This document shows, piece by piece, positions 7,706 through 13,518 of a stretch of DNA of 18,242 bases. The notes below the pieces were generated by a model. It was not told the origin of the DNA, did not search any database, and was given only the letters and a program-made list of their open reading frames with translations. Origin of the DNA: Desulfobulbaceae bacterium (GTDB lineage: Bacteria; Desulfobacterota; Desulfobulbia; Desulfobulbales; SURF-16); NCBI GenBank assembly GCA_024763495.1, contig JANTFJ010000007.1, positions 1-18,242 of the forward strand, written 5' to 3'. Position 1 is the stretch's first letter. Every line of letters begins with the position of its first letter. Position numbers and translations under genes: made by a program.

Positions 7706-7811
7706 CGTCATTCCGGCATGTAGTTAGCCGGAATCTATAGGTATTAAGCAGCTTTCTGGATCGGAGTCTCGTTCCTCGCTTACCTCCGGCTAACTACATG
7801 CCGGAATGACG
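7706..7811. repeat. Type D element with perfect 26-bp terminal inverted repeats
   Basis: Positions 7706-7731 and 7786-7811 are exact reverse complements over 26 bases (ends CGTCATTCCGGC and GCCGGAATGACG), enclosing 54 bp. Immediately inside the right arm, CGGAGTCTCGTTCCTCGCTT followed by ACCTC (7762-7786) copies the module seen in type A elements at 2683-2709. There is no coding capacity. It resembles a MITE or a very stable cruciform. Confidence 0.85.
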
Positions 7812-7842
7812 TGATATAAATTGTTCAAATTTCAGCAGATGC

Positions 7843-7910
7843 GTAGGGTGCGTTTCACGCACCATTTCTGGCTCCGGCATCATTTTTTTGGTGCATGGTA
7901 TGCACCCTAC
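7843..7910. repeat. Inverted repeat with GTAGGGTGC ends
   Basis: GTAGGGTGCG...CGCACCA (7843-7864) pairs with TGGTGCATGG...GCACCCTAC (7889-7910), 18 of 22 positions, around a short loop. The GTAGGGTGCGTTTCACGCACC motif is a dispersed repeat I recognise from many environmental bacterial genomes. No gene is present. Confidence 0.7.
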
Positions 7911-7912
7911 AT

Positions 7913-7942
7913 CTGTAGGAGCATGCCTGCAGGCGATCTGAG
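7913..7942 (+). repeat. REP-like half site
   Basis: CTGTAGGAGCATGCCTGCAG followed by GCGATCTG begins with the same CTGTAGGAG as the larger palindrome at 8032-8113 and contains the palindrome CTGCAG in the middle. It resembles a single REP unit next to a full inverted pair. Confidence 0.45.
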
Positions 7943-8031
7943 ATTTAAAAATTAAAACAATAAATTATTTAGACAATGGCCGTAAGCACCTAAAGCGGGC
8001 ATTGCCCACAACCCGGAAAACCTCAGTTCTC

Positions 8032-8113
8032 CTGTAGGAGACCAGCCCTCTGGGCGATAAAACATGGAGCAAAATTCATAGCATGGATCGCCCAGAGGGC
8101 TGGGCTCCTACAG
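8032..8113. repeat. REP-like inverted pair with CTGTAGGAG ends
   Basis: Positions 8032-8058 and 8087-8113 are reverse complements at 26 of 27 positions (ends CTGTAGGAG and CTCCTACAG, inner part CCAGCCCTCTGGGCGAT). The loop is 28 nt. The arrangement, two inverted REP-type units facing each other, matches REPIN-like structures mobilised in other bacteria by RAYT/TnpA-REP proteins; none is in this window. Confidence 0.8.
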
Positions 8114-8210
8114 TATCATTAACATTGTTCAGCGATTAATTAACTGATTTATTATCCAAAATTACTACCAGAACTTCTTATTTTTTGTGACAGCTTCTCA
8201 GGAGTAAAAC

Positions 8211-8400
8211 ACTAATAGGCTGCGCCAGCCTAATCGCAAAAAACTCCGGCACCCTGTAACCAGTCACAATTATGGTGATTAGCGAAATTAAAGCGCTTAC
8301 CTGTGCCTGCTCAGCATACTGGTGCTATTCAGGCAGGCTCAAATGGGCAAATATAAGCACCCTTAAAAACAGGGCACAAACACCGGCACCGTGAGGTGCT
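8211..8400 (+). repeat. Composite of a partial type B and a partial type C repeat
   Basis: 8211-8303 carries the type B loop and right half (ACTAATAGGCTGCGCCAGCC, then CTCCGGCACCCTGTAACCAG and AAAGCGCTTACC). From about 8309, GCCTGCTCAGCATACTGGTG, CTATTC and AGGCAGGCTCAAATGGGC match the hairpin core of the type C element at 8714-8821. GCACCCTTAAAAACAGGGC (about 8358-8376) is the exact reverse complement of a segment of the element at 9160-9228. The stretch is a mosaic of element parts and holds no gene. Confidence 0.65.
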
Positions 8401-8435
8401 GTAAATAGCTGCAAAAATATTAATTCAGACAATGT

Positions 8436-8632
8436 GTAACTATTCAGCTACACTTCATCTGCGCGATAAGTCTGTCTTATATAGCATTAGTATGCGAAGT
8501 TTATGCCCATAGTATGGGTGCCAGCCTTATCACGCACAGCTAAAGCACACGGAGTCTCACTTCGTTCGCTTACCTCTGAACAGTTACAGGTCGGTGGTTA
8601 GGGCAGTTTTTCGCCCCTACCTGAATAGTTAC
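8436..8632 (+). repeat. Type A structured intergenic repeat, full copy
   Basis: GTAACTATTCAG (8436-8447) is the exact reverse complement of CTGAATAGTTAC (8621-8632). The internal order is the same as at 2586-2764: GCGATAAG/CTTATCACGC hairpin, GGAGTCTCACTTCGTTCGCT module, inner CTGAACAGTTAC (8576-8587), then the terminator-like GGGC-tttttc-GCCCC tail. The loop is longer than in the first copy, with an extra GCGAAGTTTATGCCCATAGT segment that is also present at 18056-18242. Confidence 0.88.
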
Positions 8633-8713
8633 AATAATTTTCATATATGGAATTTATATGGTAAATTGTAACCGTTCACTGGGGGTTTATTTGTTTACTT
8701 ATAACTCCAGTCT

Positions 8714-8821
8714 GTAAGCGTTCTCCAGTGCCTTAGATTCGTTCATTTGAGCCTGCGCCGCATACTGTTGCTATGTAAGCAGGCCCAAATGGACAAAAAT
8801 GAGGTGCCGGTGAACGCTTAC
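8714..8821. repeat. Type C-related element with perfect 10-bp terminal repeats (108 bp)
   Basis: GTAAGCGTTC (8714-8723) is the exact reverse complement of GAACGCTTAC (8812-8821). The interior hairpin pairs GTTCATTTGAGCCTGC with GCAGGCCCAAATGGAC (14 of 16). Its loop GCATACTGTTGCTATG is the reverse complement of the type A loop CATAGCA-ttt-TAGTATGC apart from the middle bases. It lies directly upstream of the AF1514-like gene. Confidence 0.8.
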
Positions 8822-8858
8822 GGTAAATTATTACAATCTCAAAGTACTGACAAGGTAA

Positions 8859-8880
8859 ATTGTCAAATTCGGATGACAAT
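8859..8880. promoter_or_regulatory. Short inverted repeat upstream of the AF1514-like gene
   Basis: ATTGTCA (8859-8865) and TGACAAT (8874-8880) form a 7-bp inverted repeat with an 8-bp spacer ending 21 bp before the ATG. It could be an operator or a leader hairpin close to the ribosome binding site. Nothing else supports it. Confidence 0.25.
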
Positions 8881-8901
8881 ATTCTTGAAATGGGGGGAAC
8901 A

Positions 8902-9162
8902 ATGAAAAAAATCAGGGTAAACATTGACAACATGGAACTTGACTATGACTCTGCCCAGAAAATTTCCCGGATCCTGGCGGAAAAAGATAATGAACCAGTC
9001 ATGCTTATTTCCTGGTTTGATAAAAAAAGGAAAAAACATTCACCCGCTGCCGTCCATTGCGAGATAAACGGTCGCGAAGGTTGGGAAGTCTATGGAGAAA
9101 ACCACCAGGGCCGCATAAAAATAACAATAAATGACCGGGACTATGTCTTTATTTATTCATAA
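8902..9162 (+). CDS. AF1514-like (DUF5619-type) small protein
   Basis: This is an 86-residue acidic/basic mixed, soluble protein with no signal peptide. The ATG at 8902 is chosen because GGGGGGA (8892-8898) stands at ideal spacing; a longer reading from a TTG at 8860 lacks any ribosome site. The pattern MKKIRVNIDNMELDYDSAQK at the start, VMLISWFDKKRKKHSPAAVH in the middle and GWEVYGEN...YVFIYS at the end resembles the AF1514 family of small uncharacterised proteins seen in sulfate reducers such as Archaeoglobus. No function is known. The stop TAA is the TAA of a type A terminal repeat (TAACTGTTCAG), so the end of the gene is set by the repeat. A type C element lies just upstream. Confidence 0.8.
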   Translation: MKKIRVNIDNMELDYDSAQKISRILAEKDNEPVMLISWFDKKRKKHSPAAVHCEINGREGWEVYGENHQGRIKITINDRDYVFIYS

Positions 9163-9228
9163 CTGTTCAGCTGCACTTCATCTGGAGTCGGAGTTTATGC
9201 CCTGTTTTTAAGGGTGCTTACCTCTACT
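9160..9228 (+). repeat. Internally deleted type A repeat overlapping a stop codon
   Basis: TAACTGTTCAGCTGCACTTC (9160-9179) is identical to the left end of the type A element at 2587. The hairpin region is missing, and the sequence passes to CGGAGT, then GCCCTGTTTTTAAGGGTGC (a small hairpin, shared in inverse orientation with the 8358-8376 region) and GCTTACCTCT, the type A right-hand module. The first three bases are the stop codon of the preceding gene. Confidence 0.7.
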
Positions 9229-9270
9229 AATTTATTTTTGAGTGAGTCCTTAATAATTACTAAAACTGTT

Positions 9271-9735
9271 ATGAAAAAAATACAACGAATAGATATCTTA
9301 TTGTTCTTATTTTTGTTCTGTTTCCATTCATTTTCTTTTGCAGGGGAATCCCTGGAAGAATTCCAGGCCGGGCTGCTTAAATCTAATTTTAACGAAACTC
9401 CATATACCGCACTTGTTAAAATTACGGATGTCAAAAAAGAAAACAGTAAACTGCTCTATCCGACCTATCTTATTATCTGCGAGGTTATAGAAACATACAA
9501 AGGTCAAGATGTTAAACAGGTAAAATATCTGCGCGGCGTGGAAGAAGGATACAGGAATCCGCCCACAGGGAAATCATATATTGTGAGTCTTTTCTTAAAT
9601 ACCGAAAACGGTTTGTACTATATGGGAGACAATGGATATGATCTCCCTGCTTCCAGGTATTTAATTAAAATTGCCCGGAAACTTAAAAAAAAGCTTAAAA
9701 AAAATCCCGAACTTCAAGGCACTGTCCGGGAATAG
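9271..9735 (+). CDS. Secreted protein of unknown function
   Basis: From the ATG at 9271 the product has 154 residues and opens with a clear signal peptide: MKK, a basic start, a long hydrophobic core (DILLFLFLFCFHSF) and a likely cleavage after SFA before GESLEE. A GTG at 9214 extends the frame but lies in repeat sequence and would bury the signal peptide, so it is rejected. The mature part alternates short strands (ALVKITDVK, YLIICEVIETYKG, VKYLRGVEEGY, GKSYIVSLFL) and a basic, lysine-rich C-terminus (ARKLKKKLKKN). The spacing of the EV-ETYKG and GKSYIVSLF strands faintly recalls small OB-fold/NTR-like secreted domains, but there are no disulfide cysteines. I cannot assign a function. It converges on the prenyltransferase gene 44 nt away. 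There is no good Shine-Dalgarno sequence. Confidence 0.7.
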   Translation: MKKIQRIDILLFLFLFCFHSFSFAGESLEEFQAGLLKSNFNETPYTALVKITDVKKENSKLLYPTYLIICEVIETYKGQDVKQVKYLRGVEEGYRNPPTGKSYIVSLFLNTENGLYYMGDNGYDLPASRYLIKIARKLKKKLKKNPELQGTVRE

Positions 9736-9779
9736 ACAGGAGACTTTTCAGGAATAATCTTGCCGCTGTCACCAGGCTT

Positions 9780-10634
9780 CTATGCAGTGGCCAGAGCCAG
9801 CCAGGTAGCGGCAAAAATGATCAGGCTTATCAGGCCGTTCATGGCAAAAAATGACATGTTAATCCGGGAAAGATCGCGGGGATTAACAATTATATGCTGG
9901 TAGAACAGGGCCGCTCCGGTAATAATTATACCGATAAAATAAAAATAATTAAGCCCGCAGAAAATACCGGTAAAGGCAAACAGCATGAAGGCCAGCACAT
10001 GAAAAAATACCGCGAGCCTGAAGGCCCTTTTTCGGCCAAAACGCGACGGTAGTGAGTTCAAACCTGCCTGCCGGTCAAAATCAGCGTCAAGACAAGCGTA
10101 AACAGCGTCAAAACCGGCCACCCAGAACAAGACTCCCAGGGACAGCATCCAGGGAAATCCGCTCAGGGTGCCTTTTACCGCGACAAATCCTCCTAAAGGA
10201 GAAAAGGCCAGGGCCACGCCCAGCACCACATGGCAAAACCAGGTAAACCGCTTGGTAAGGGAATAAAAAAGAGTCAGTCCCAGCGCAAAGGGAGAAAGGA
10301 GCAGGGTTAAATGATTAAGATTATAACAGGCAACAAAAAAAATCAGCCCGGCTGTAATCACCATAGTCCAGGCCTCCCATAGTTTTACCTCTCCGGCAGG
10401 AATAGCCCGCCCGGCAGTCCGGGGATTGGCCAGATCAAACTTCCAGTCAACAATCCGGTTAAAACCCATGGCGCAGGTACGGGCTCCGAACATGGCCAGG
10501 ACAACAAGAAGAAAAACCTTCAATCCCGGCACACCGCCCTGAGCCAGAAAGGCTCCCATAAAAGCAAAGGGCAGGGCAAAAACAGTATGCTTGAATTTAA
10601 TCATTTCAAGCAATAGGGTGATTTTCTTTAACAA
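9780..10634 (-). CDS. mqnP: UbiA-family prenyltransferase, probably MqnP
   Basis: The 284-residue integral membrane protein has about eight to nine membrane helices. It carries the two aspartate-rich motifs of the UbiA superfamily: NRIVDWKFD (N59, D63, D67) and DADFD (D183, D187), which bind the prenyl diphosphate through Mg2+. UbiA proteins attach a polyprenyl chain to an aromatic ring; next to ubiX and ubiE in a futalosine-pathway organism the expected acceptor is 1,4-dihydroxy-6-naphthoate, i.e. MqnP. 4-Hydroxybenzoate prenylation cannot be excluded from sequence. The start is TTG, 7 nt inside the end of ubiX. GGAG sits at good spacing before it, and the residues it adds (LKKITLLLEMIKFKHT) fit the family, so it is preferred over the internal ATG at 10604. 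It is the last gene of the ubiE-ubiX-mqnP unit. Confidence 0.9.
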   Translation of the reverse strand: MLKKITLLLEMIKFKHTVFALPFAFMGAFLAQGGVPGLKVFLLVVLAMFGARTCAMGFNRIVDWKFDLANPRTAGRAIPAGEVKLWEAWTMVITAGLIFFVACYNLNHLTLLLSPFALGLTLFYSLTKRFTWFCHVVLGVALAFSPLGGFVAVKGTLSGFPWMLSLGVLFWVAGFDAVYACLDADFDRQAGLNSLPSRFGRKRAFRLAVFFHVLAFMLFAFTGIFCGLNYFYFIGIIITGAALFYQHIIVNPRDLSRINMSFFAMNGLISLIIFAATWLALATA

Positions 10635-11200
10635 TTACTCTCCTCTCCCCATCTCTTCAATCCGTCAAGCTTAATGCCAAGCTGGTCAGCAACCCGACCG
10701 GCAAATTCCCCGGCCATTTCCGTAATACTGTGCGGATGATGATAAAAAGACGGCATGGCCGGACAGATAATTGCCCCGCTGTCATGAACCTTCAGCATAT
10801 TATGAAGATGGGTACGATTAAGCGGAGTCTCCCGAACTACCAGAACCAATGGCCTTTTTTCTTTGAGCATTACATCGGCGGCCCGGTGAATAAGATTGGC
10901 AGACATGCCGTTGGCAATGGCGGCCAGGCTTCCCATCGAGCAGGGCAGGACAACCATGGCGTCATAACGGCTGGAACCACTGGCCATGGGCGCGGTAAAA
11001 TCTTTAACCTCAAACCAGGAATTCACCCCGCCAAGATCCATTGATGTCAAATCAAGTTCCAGGCTTAAAACTTTTTCACCAGCACTGGAGATAATCGCGT
11101 CAACTTCAATATCAACATCAGCCAGCAATTTGAGAAATTCTACCACATAGAGGGAGCCGCTGGCCCCGGTAATTGCCAGAACAATTTTTTTTTTCATCAT
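10628..11200 (-). CDS. ubiX: UbiX-family flavin prenyltransferase
   Basis: This 190-residue protein has the normal UbiX length. It shows the FMN-binding TGASGS (11-16), PCSMGSLAAI (86-95) and RETPLN (123-128), where the conserved serine, arginine and glutamate lie. UbiX joins a dimethylallyl group to FMN to make prenyl-FMN, the cofactor of UbiD decarboxylases. In the futalosine route the UbiD-type partner removes the 6-carboxylate of the prenylated naphthoate, so this is likely the MqnM-type partner; no UbiD gene is in the window. Its ATG overlaps the ubiE stop by four bases (ATGA), and its own end overlaps the mqnP start, indicating one translationally coupled message. A second ATG follows immediately, so the true start could be one codon later. 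Confidence 0.93.
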   Translation of the reverse strand: MMKKKIVLAITGASGSLYVVEFLKLLADVDIEVDAIISSAGEKVLSLELDLTSMDLGGVNSWFEVKDFTAPMASGSSRYDAMVVLPCSMGSLAAIANGMSANLIHRAADVMLKEKRPLVLVVRETPLNRTHLHNMLKVHDSGAIICPAMPSFYHHPHSITEMAGEFAGRVADQLGIKLDGLKRWGEESNC

Positions 11201-11907
11201 CCCTTAATCCCCACGTAAACCGTGACAATACCAAAAGTCAGGGGCCGGCAATACACTTCGACAAATCCTGCTTTTTTCATCATCCGGAGCAATTCACTCG
11301 GTTCATAAAACCGGGCAATGGAACTGGCCAGATACTCATATGCCTCTTTGTCGCCAGAGACCAGTCCCGCAACTTTGGGAAGAACCTGGTTCAGATAAAA
11401 ATTGTAAACCGGTTTTACTATAAAATTTTCCGGCCGGGAAAACTCCAGGATCAACAGCTTACCGCCAGGCTTTAAGACCCTGTGCATTTCATCCAGGCCA
11501 TCCTGGGTACGGGCAAGATTCCTCACCCCAAAGGCCACGGTTATTCCCCAGAAACTCTCATCCCCGGCTGGAATTTTTTCGCCATCACCACAGACCGGCA
11601 TGATCCTTGGCCTGCGCCGGTCATCAGCCGTACTCCGCACTCCGGCCCGAAGCATATCCTCACAGAAATCAATGGCAACAACCTGGCGGGCCGGAGCCTG
11701 CCTGGTCAGCTCCAGGGAAAGAGGCAGGGTTCCGGCACAGAGATCAAGGACTGCACCGTCGGGAAAACACTTTAACTGCCTGGTGGTATACCAACGCCAG
11801 TAGCGGTCAATCTGCATACTGAGCACAGAGTTTAAAAAATCATATTTATTGCTGATTGACGAAAATTTTTCTTTAACAAAAATCTTCTTTTCTTCCGGAG
11901 TAGGCAT
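11197..11907 (-). CDS. ubiE: Demethylmenaquinone methyltransferase (UbiE/MenG)
   Basis: UbiE/MenG uses S-adenosylmethionine to methylate the ring of demethylmenaquinone, the last step of menaquinone synthesis. The 236-residue protein shows the family's N-terminal VKEKFSSISNKYDFLNSVLS (11-30), SAM motif I VLDLCAGT (53-60), FGVRN (126-130) and LEFSRP (154-159). Motif I continues as LPLS where most UbiE proteins have the GTGD form, a variant I associate with deltaproteobacterial members. The ATG at 11907 gives MPTPEEKK; a TTG four codons upstream is also possible, and neither has a strong ribosome site. It is first in the ubiE-ubiX-mqnP unit. Its upstream region is occupied by a type B repeat fragment, and no clear promoter could be picked. 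Confidence 0.93.
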   Translation of the reverse strand: MPTPEEKKIFVKEKFSSISNKYDFLNSVLSMQIDRYWRWYTTRQLKCFPDGAVLDLCAGTLPLSLELTRQAPARQVVAIDFCEDMLRAGVRSTADDRRRPRIMPVCGDGEKIPAGDESFWGITVAFGVRNLARTQDGLDEMHRVLKPGGKLLILEFSRPENFIVKPVYNFYLNQVLPKVAGLVSGDKEAYEYLASSIARFYEPSELLRMMKKAGFVEVYCRPLTFGIVTVYVGIKG

Positions 11908-11975
11908 ATTTTTTATCAAAAACCCAAATTAACTATCTATTAAGTATCTTACCCATGAATTTCCGTAAAACAATA

Positions 11976-12050
11976 AAAATCTACGGCACCCTGTAACCAG
12001 TTACAAATACTGAGATTTGCAATCATTAGGTGATTACCCCATGAGTAGTT
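11976..12050 (+). repeat. Partial type B repeat
   Basis: AAAATCTACGGCACCCTGTA, then ACCAGTTACAAA, GATTACCCC and ATGAGTAGTT match the right half of the type B element at 17879-18036. A further CTTACCCATGAAT piece at 11949-11961 matches the same right end again. The stretch 12051-12146 is AT-rich and holds nothing I can identify. Confidence 0.65.
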
Positions 12051-12146
12051 AAAAAAATTCAAAAATATAACGAAAAACAACAATAAAAATTCGAAAAACA
12101 CATATTACGTAATTGCAATCAGTTACCACGTTTATAATGGCTTAAC

Positions 12147-12277
12147 CGAATCTTTACAAAGGCCAGTCGTAACCGCTCACGCGGCACCGGACTGATGGCA
12201 GAAAGATTCGGTGCCCTGTAAACAGTTGCAGTTCGGTGTTTTTAACGGTTATAAGTTTTAAGGGTGTGAGTAATTAC
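12147..12277. repeat. Type B-related repeat with a long nested hairpin
   Basis: CCGAATCTTT (from 12147) pairs exactly with AAAGATTCGG (ending near 12221). Within it, GGCCAGTC pairs with GACTGATGGC. The type B left end, GTAACCGCTCAC followed by GCGGCACCG, starts at 12169; the right end GTGTGAGTAATTAC ends at 12277. CACCGAATCTTT is also present in the element at 116-268. The element directly abuts the attC-like site. Confidence 0.65.
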
Positions 12278-12283
12278 GGTCAG

Positions 12284-12415
12284 TCATAACGTACGGCTCA
12301 GGGGCGGCAAACAATGCGGAGCAACCAACTTAAAAATACTGCCAGACTCCATGCGGGGCACTTAATTTGAAAAATCGCCACGCTGTTTGCCGTCCCTTGC
12401 AGCCGATTGTTAGCC
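12284..12415 (-). other. Integron attC-like recombination site
   Basis: Read on the minus strand, GGCTAACAATCGGCT opens the site 3 bp after the stop codon of the DUF5677-like gene, and ACGTTATGA closes it. The arms CGGCTGCAAGGGACGGCAAA (followed by CA) and TGTTTGCCGCCCCTGAGCCG pair with a few unpaired bases (an extra G and A in one arm), as extrahelical bases do in attC. The central 60-70 nt form the variable terminal part. Core-like ends (TAAC and GTTA), long imperfect arms and the position right behind a gene are the hallmarks of a cassette attC. No integrase gene is in the window. The R' core is a weak match. Confidence 0.7.
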
Positions 12416-12418
12416 AAT

Positions 12419-13312
12419 TTATTCGTCATACAAATTATCAAATGAACCGTATAACATGCTGTTTATCTTTACGATCCATTCCAAAACATCAAAAAAATAT
12501 TTTTCATCTACTCCGATTCTTTGAAGCCAAAGCCTATAGGGTCTATCTAAAGAATGAAGAGTCGGGGTTACATATCTAACATCTGCATGATGATAGAATG
12601 GAAATATATCAAATGTATCGTCATCGTTTTTTTGCAGACACCAATCCATAGAATCATTCCAAGAACAATGGATTGATTCTGACATTATTCCAAAGGAGTA
12701 ACGATACAAATCTTCGTGTTCTACTTCCTTAAAAATATCAAAAAAGCTTTTGCCTTGTATACGCCACCTATTTGCTTTTTGTTCTTTAAAATCGTCAGGA
12801 GTAAACCCCTCCAATTGCATTTTTTCTGTGACAGATTTTAATAATCTTTTTCCTGGCTTGGTTTTAAAGAATTCTAAACCGTTTTGGTAATCGCGTAGTA
12901 TACGAAGACGATCCTTGTATGAACACTTGCGACAATCTTCAATAACAGATTCATCAGATTGCATTAAATAGGTGGCTGTTATTGCGGACTCTATTAGTGG
13001 TCGCTCAAGAATACTTATAATCTCTGCGTTGTTTTTTTCATAATAAATAAGAATTTCTTTCAATAGCTTCCAAGTTTTGACCAAAAGGGCAAGAATTGGA
13101 GCATCATTCAAGGAGTATCCAGATTTATTTCTTTCTGTGTTTTTAATTCTTGTAAAAGAATCATATATTTCTGAAACATCGGAATAGAAATTAAAAGCAA
13201 AGGAATTTAACGACTCTAAGGACTGTGTGTTGTTCTTAATGTCGATTTGTTCATATTTATTTAGAATATTCTGAATCTCATCCATTTCAATATTTTCTTG
13301 GCTAACGGCCAT
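12419..13312 (-). CDS. DUF5677-like protein in a gene cassette
   Basis: The 297-residue soluble, mostly helical protein has no signal peptide. The stretches TWKLLKEILIYYEKNNAEII, RPLIESAITATYLM and SESIHCSWNDSMDWCLQ look like the DUF5677 family, helical proteins with conserved E/R and S-E-x-x-H positions that are common on mobile DNA. No biochemical role is known. The gene is clearly AT-richer than its neighbours and is followed after 3 bp by an attC-like site, so I read it as an acquired integron cassette. The ATG at 13312 has GGAAGGTGAT upstream and is preferred to a GTG at 13357. However, a GTTAGCC core-like box falls at codons 3-5, so the original cassette start may be the ATG at 13285 and the present start a fusion product. 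It interrupts the menaquinone region. Confidence 0.72.
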   Translation of the reverse strand: MAVSQENIEMDEIQNILNKYEQIDIKNNTQSLESLNSFAFNFYSDVSEIYDSFTRIKNTERNKSGYSLNDAPILALLVKTWKLLKEILIYYEKNNAEIISILERPLIESAITATYLMQSDESVIEDCRKCSYKDRLRILRDYQNGLEFFKTKPGKRLLKSVTEKMQLEGFTPDDFKEQKANRWRIQGKSFFDIFKEVEHEDLYRYSFGIMSESIHCSWNDSMDWCLQKNDDDTFDIFPFYHHADVRYVTPTLHSLDRPYRLWLQRIGVDEKYFFDVLEWIVKINSMLYGSFDNLYDE

Positions 13313-13395
13313 TATCACCTTCCGCTGAGGTATTACCGTGAACTCGGTGCGAGGCACGATACGCGAATCTACAGCAAAAGCAGGACGTGTTAGCG
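13300..13395 (-). other. Possible degenerate second attC-like site at the 5' side of the cassette
   Basis: On the minus strand the segment starts GCTAACACGTCC and ends GGCCGTTAGCC, so its ends are complementary core-like boxes (GCTAAC / GTTAGC). Between them CTTTTGCTGTAG-ATT-CGCGT is an imperfect inverted match to the other half. The pairing is much weaker than at 12284-12415. The end box lies inside the first codons of the DUF5677-like gene, where a cassette boundary would be expected. Confidence 0.35.
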
Positions 13396-13518
13396 GTCAG
13401 GTGGGTAAATTTGTTCGGCTATTATTCTATCGAATAAATCAGAGTTCCTAAGTACATTCCTTTCTTTATTTCTTCAAAATATATGGTTTAATATTGTTAA
13501 ATTTTTAGGGTCAAAACA

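Noticed and set aside
8733..8933. 66-residue minus-strand frame
   Set aside because: It overlaps the type C element and the start of the AF1514-like gene; no support.
11908..12146. Promoter for the ubiE-ubiX-mqnP unit
   Set aside because: Several AT-rich hexamers can be paired, but none has both a recognisable -35 and -10 at 16-18 bp.
12367..12579. 70-residue plus-strand frame at the 3' end of the cassette
   Set aside because: It spans the attC-like site and the antisense of the DUF5677-like gene; no ribosome site.
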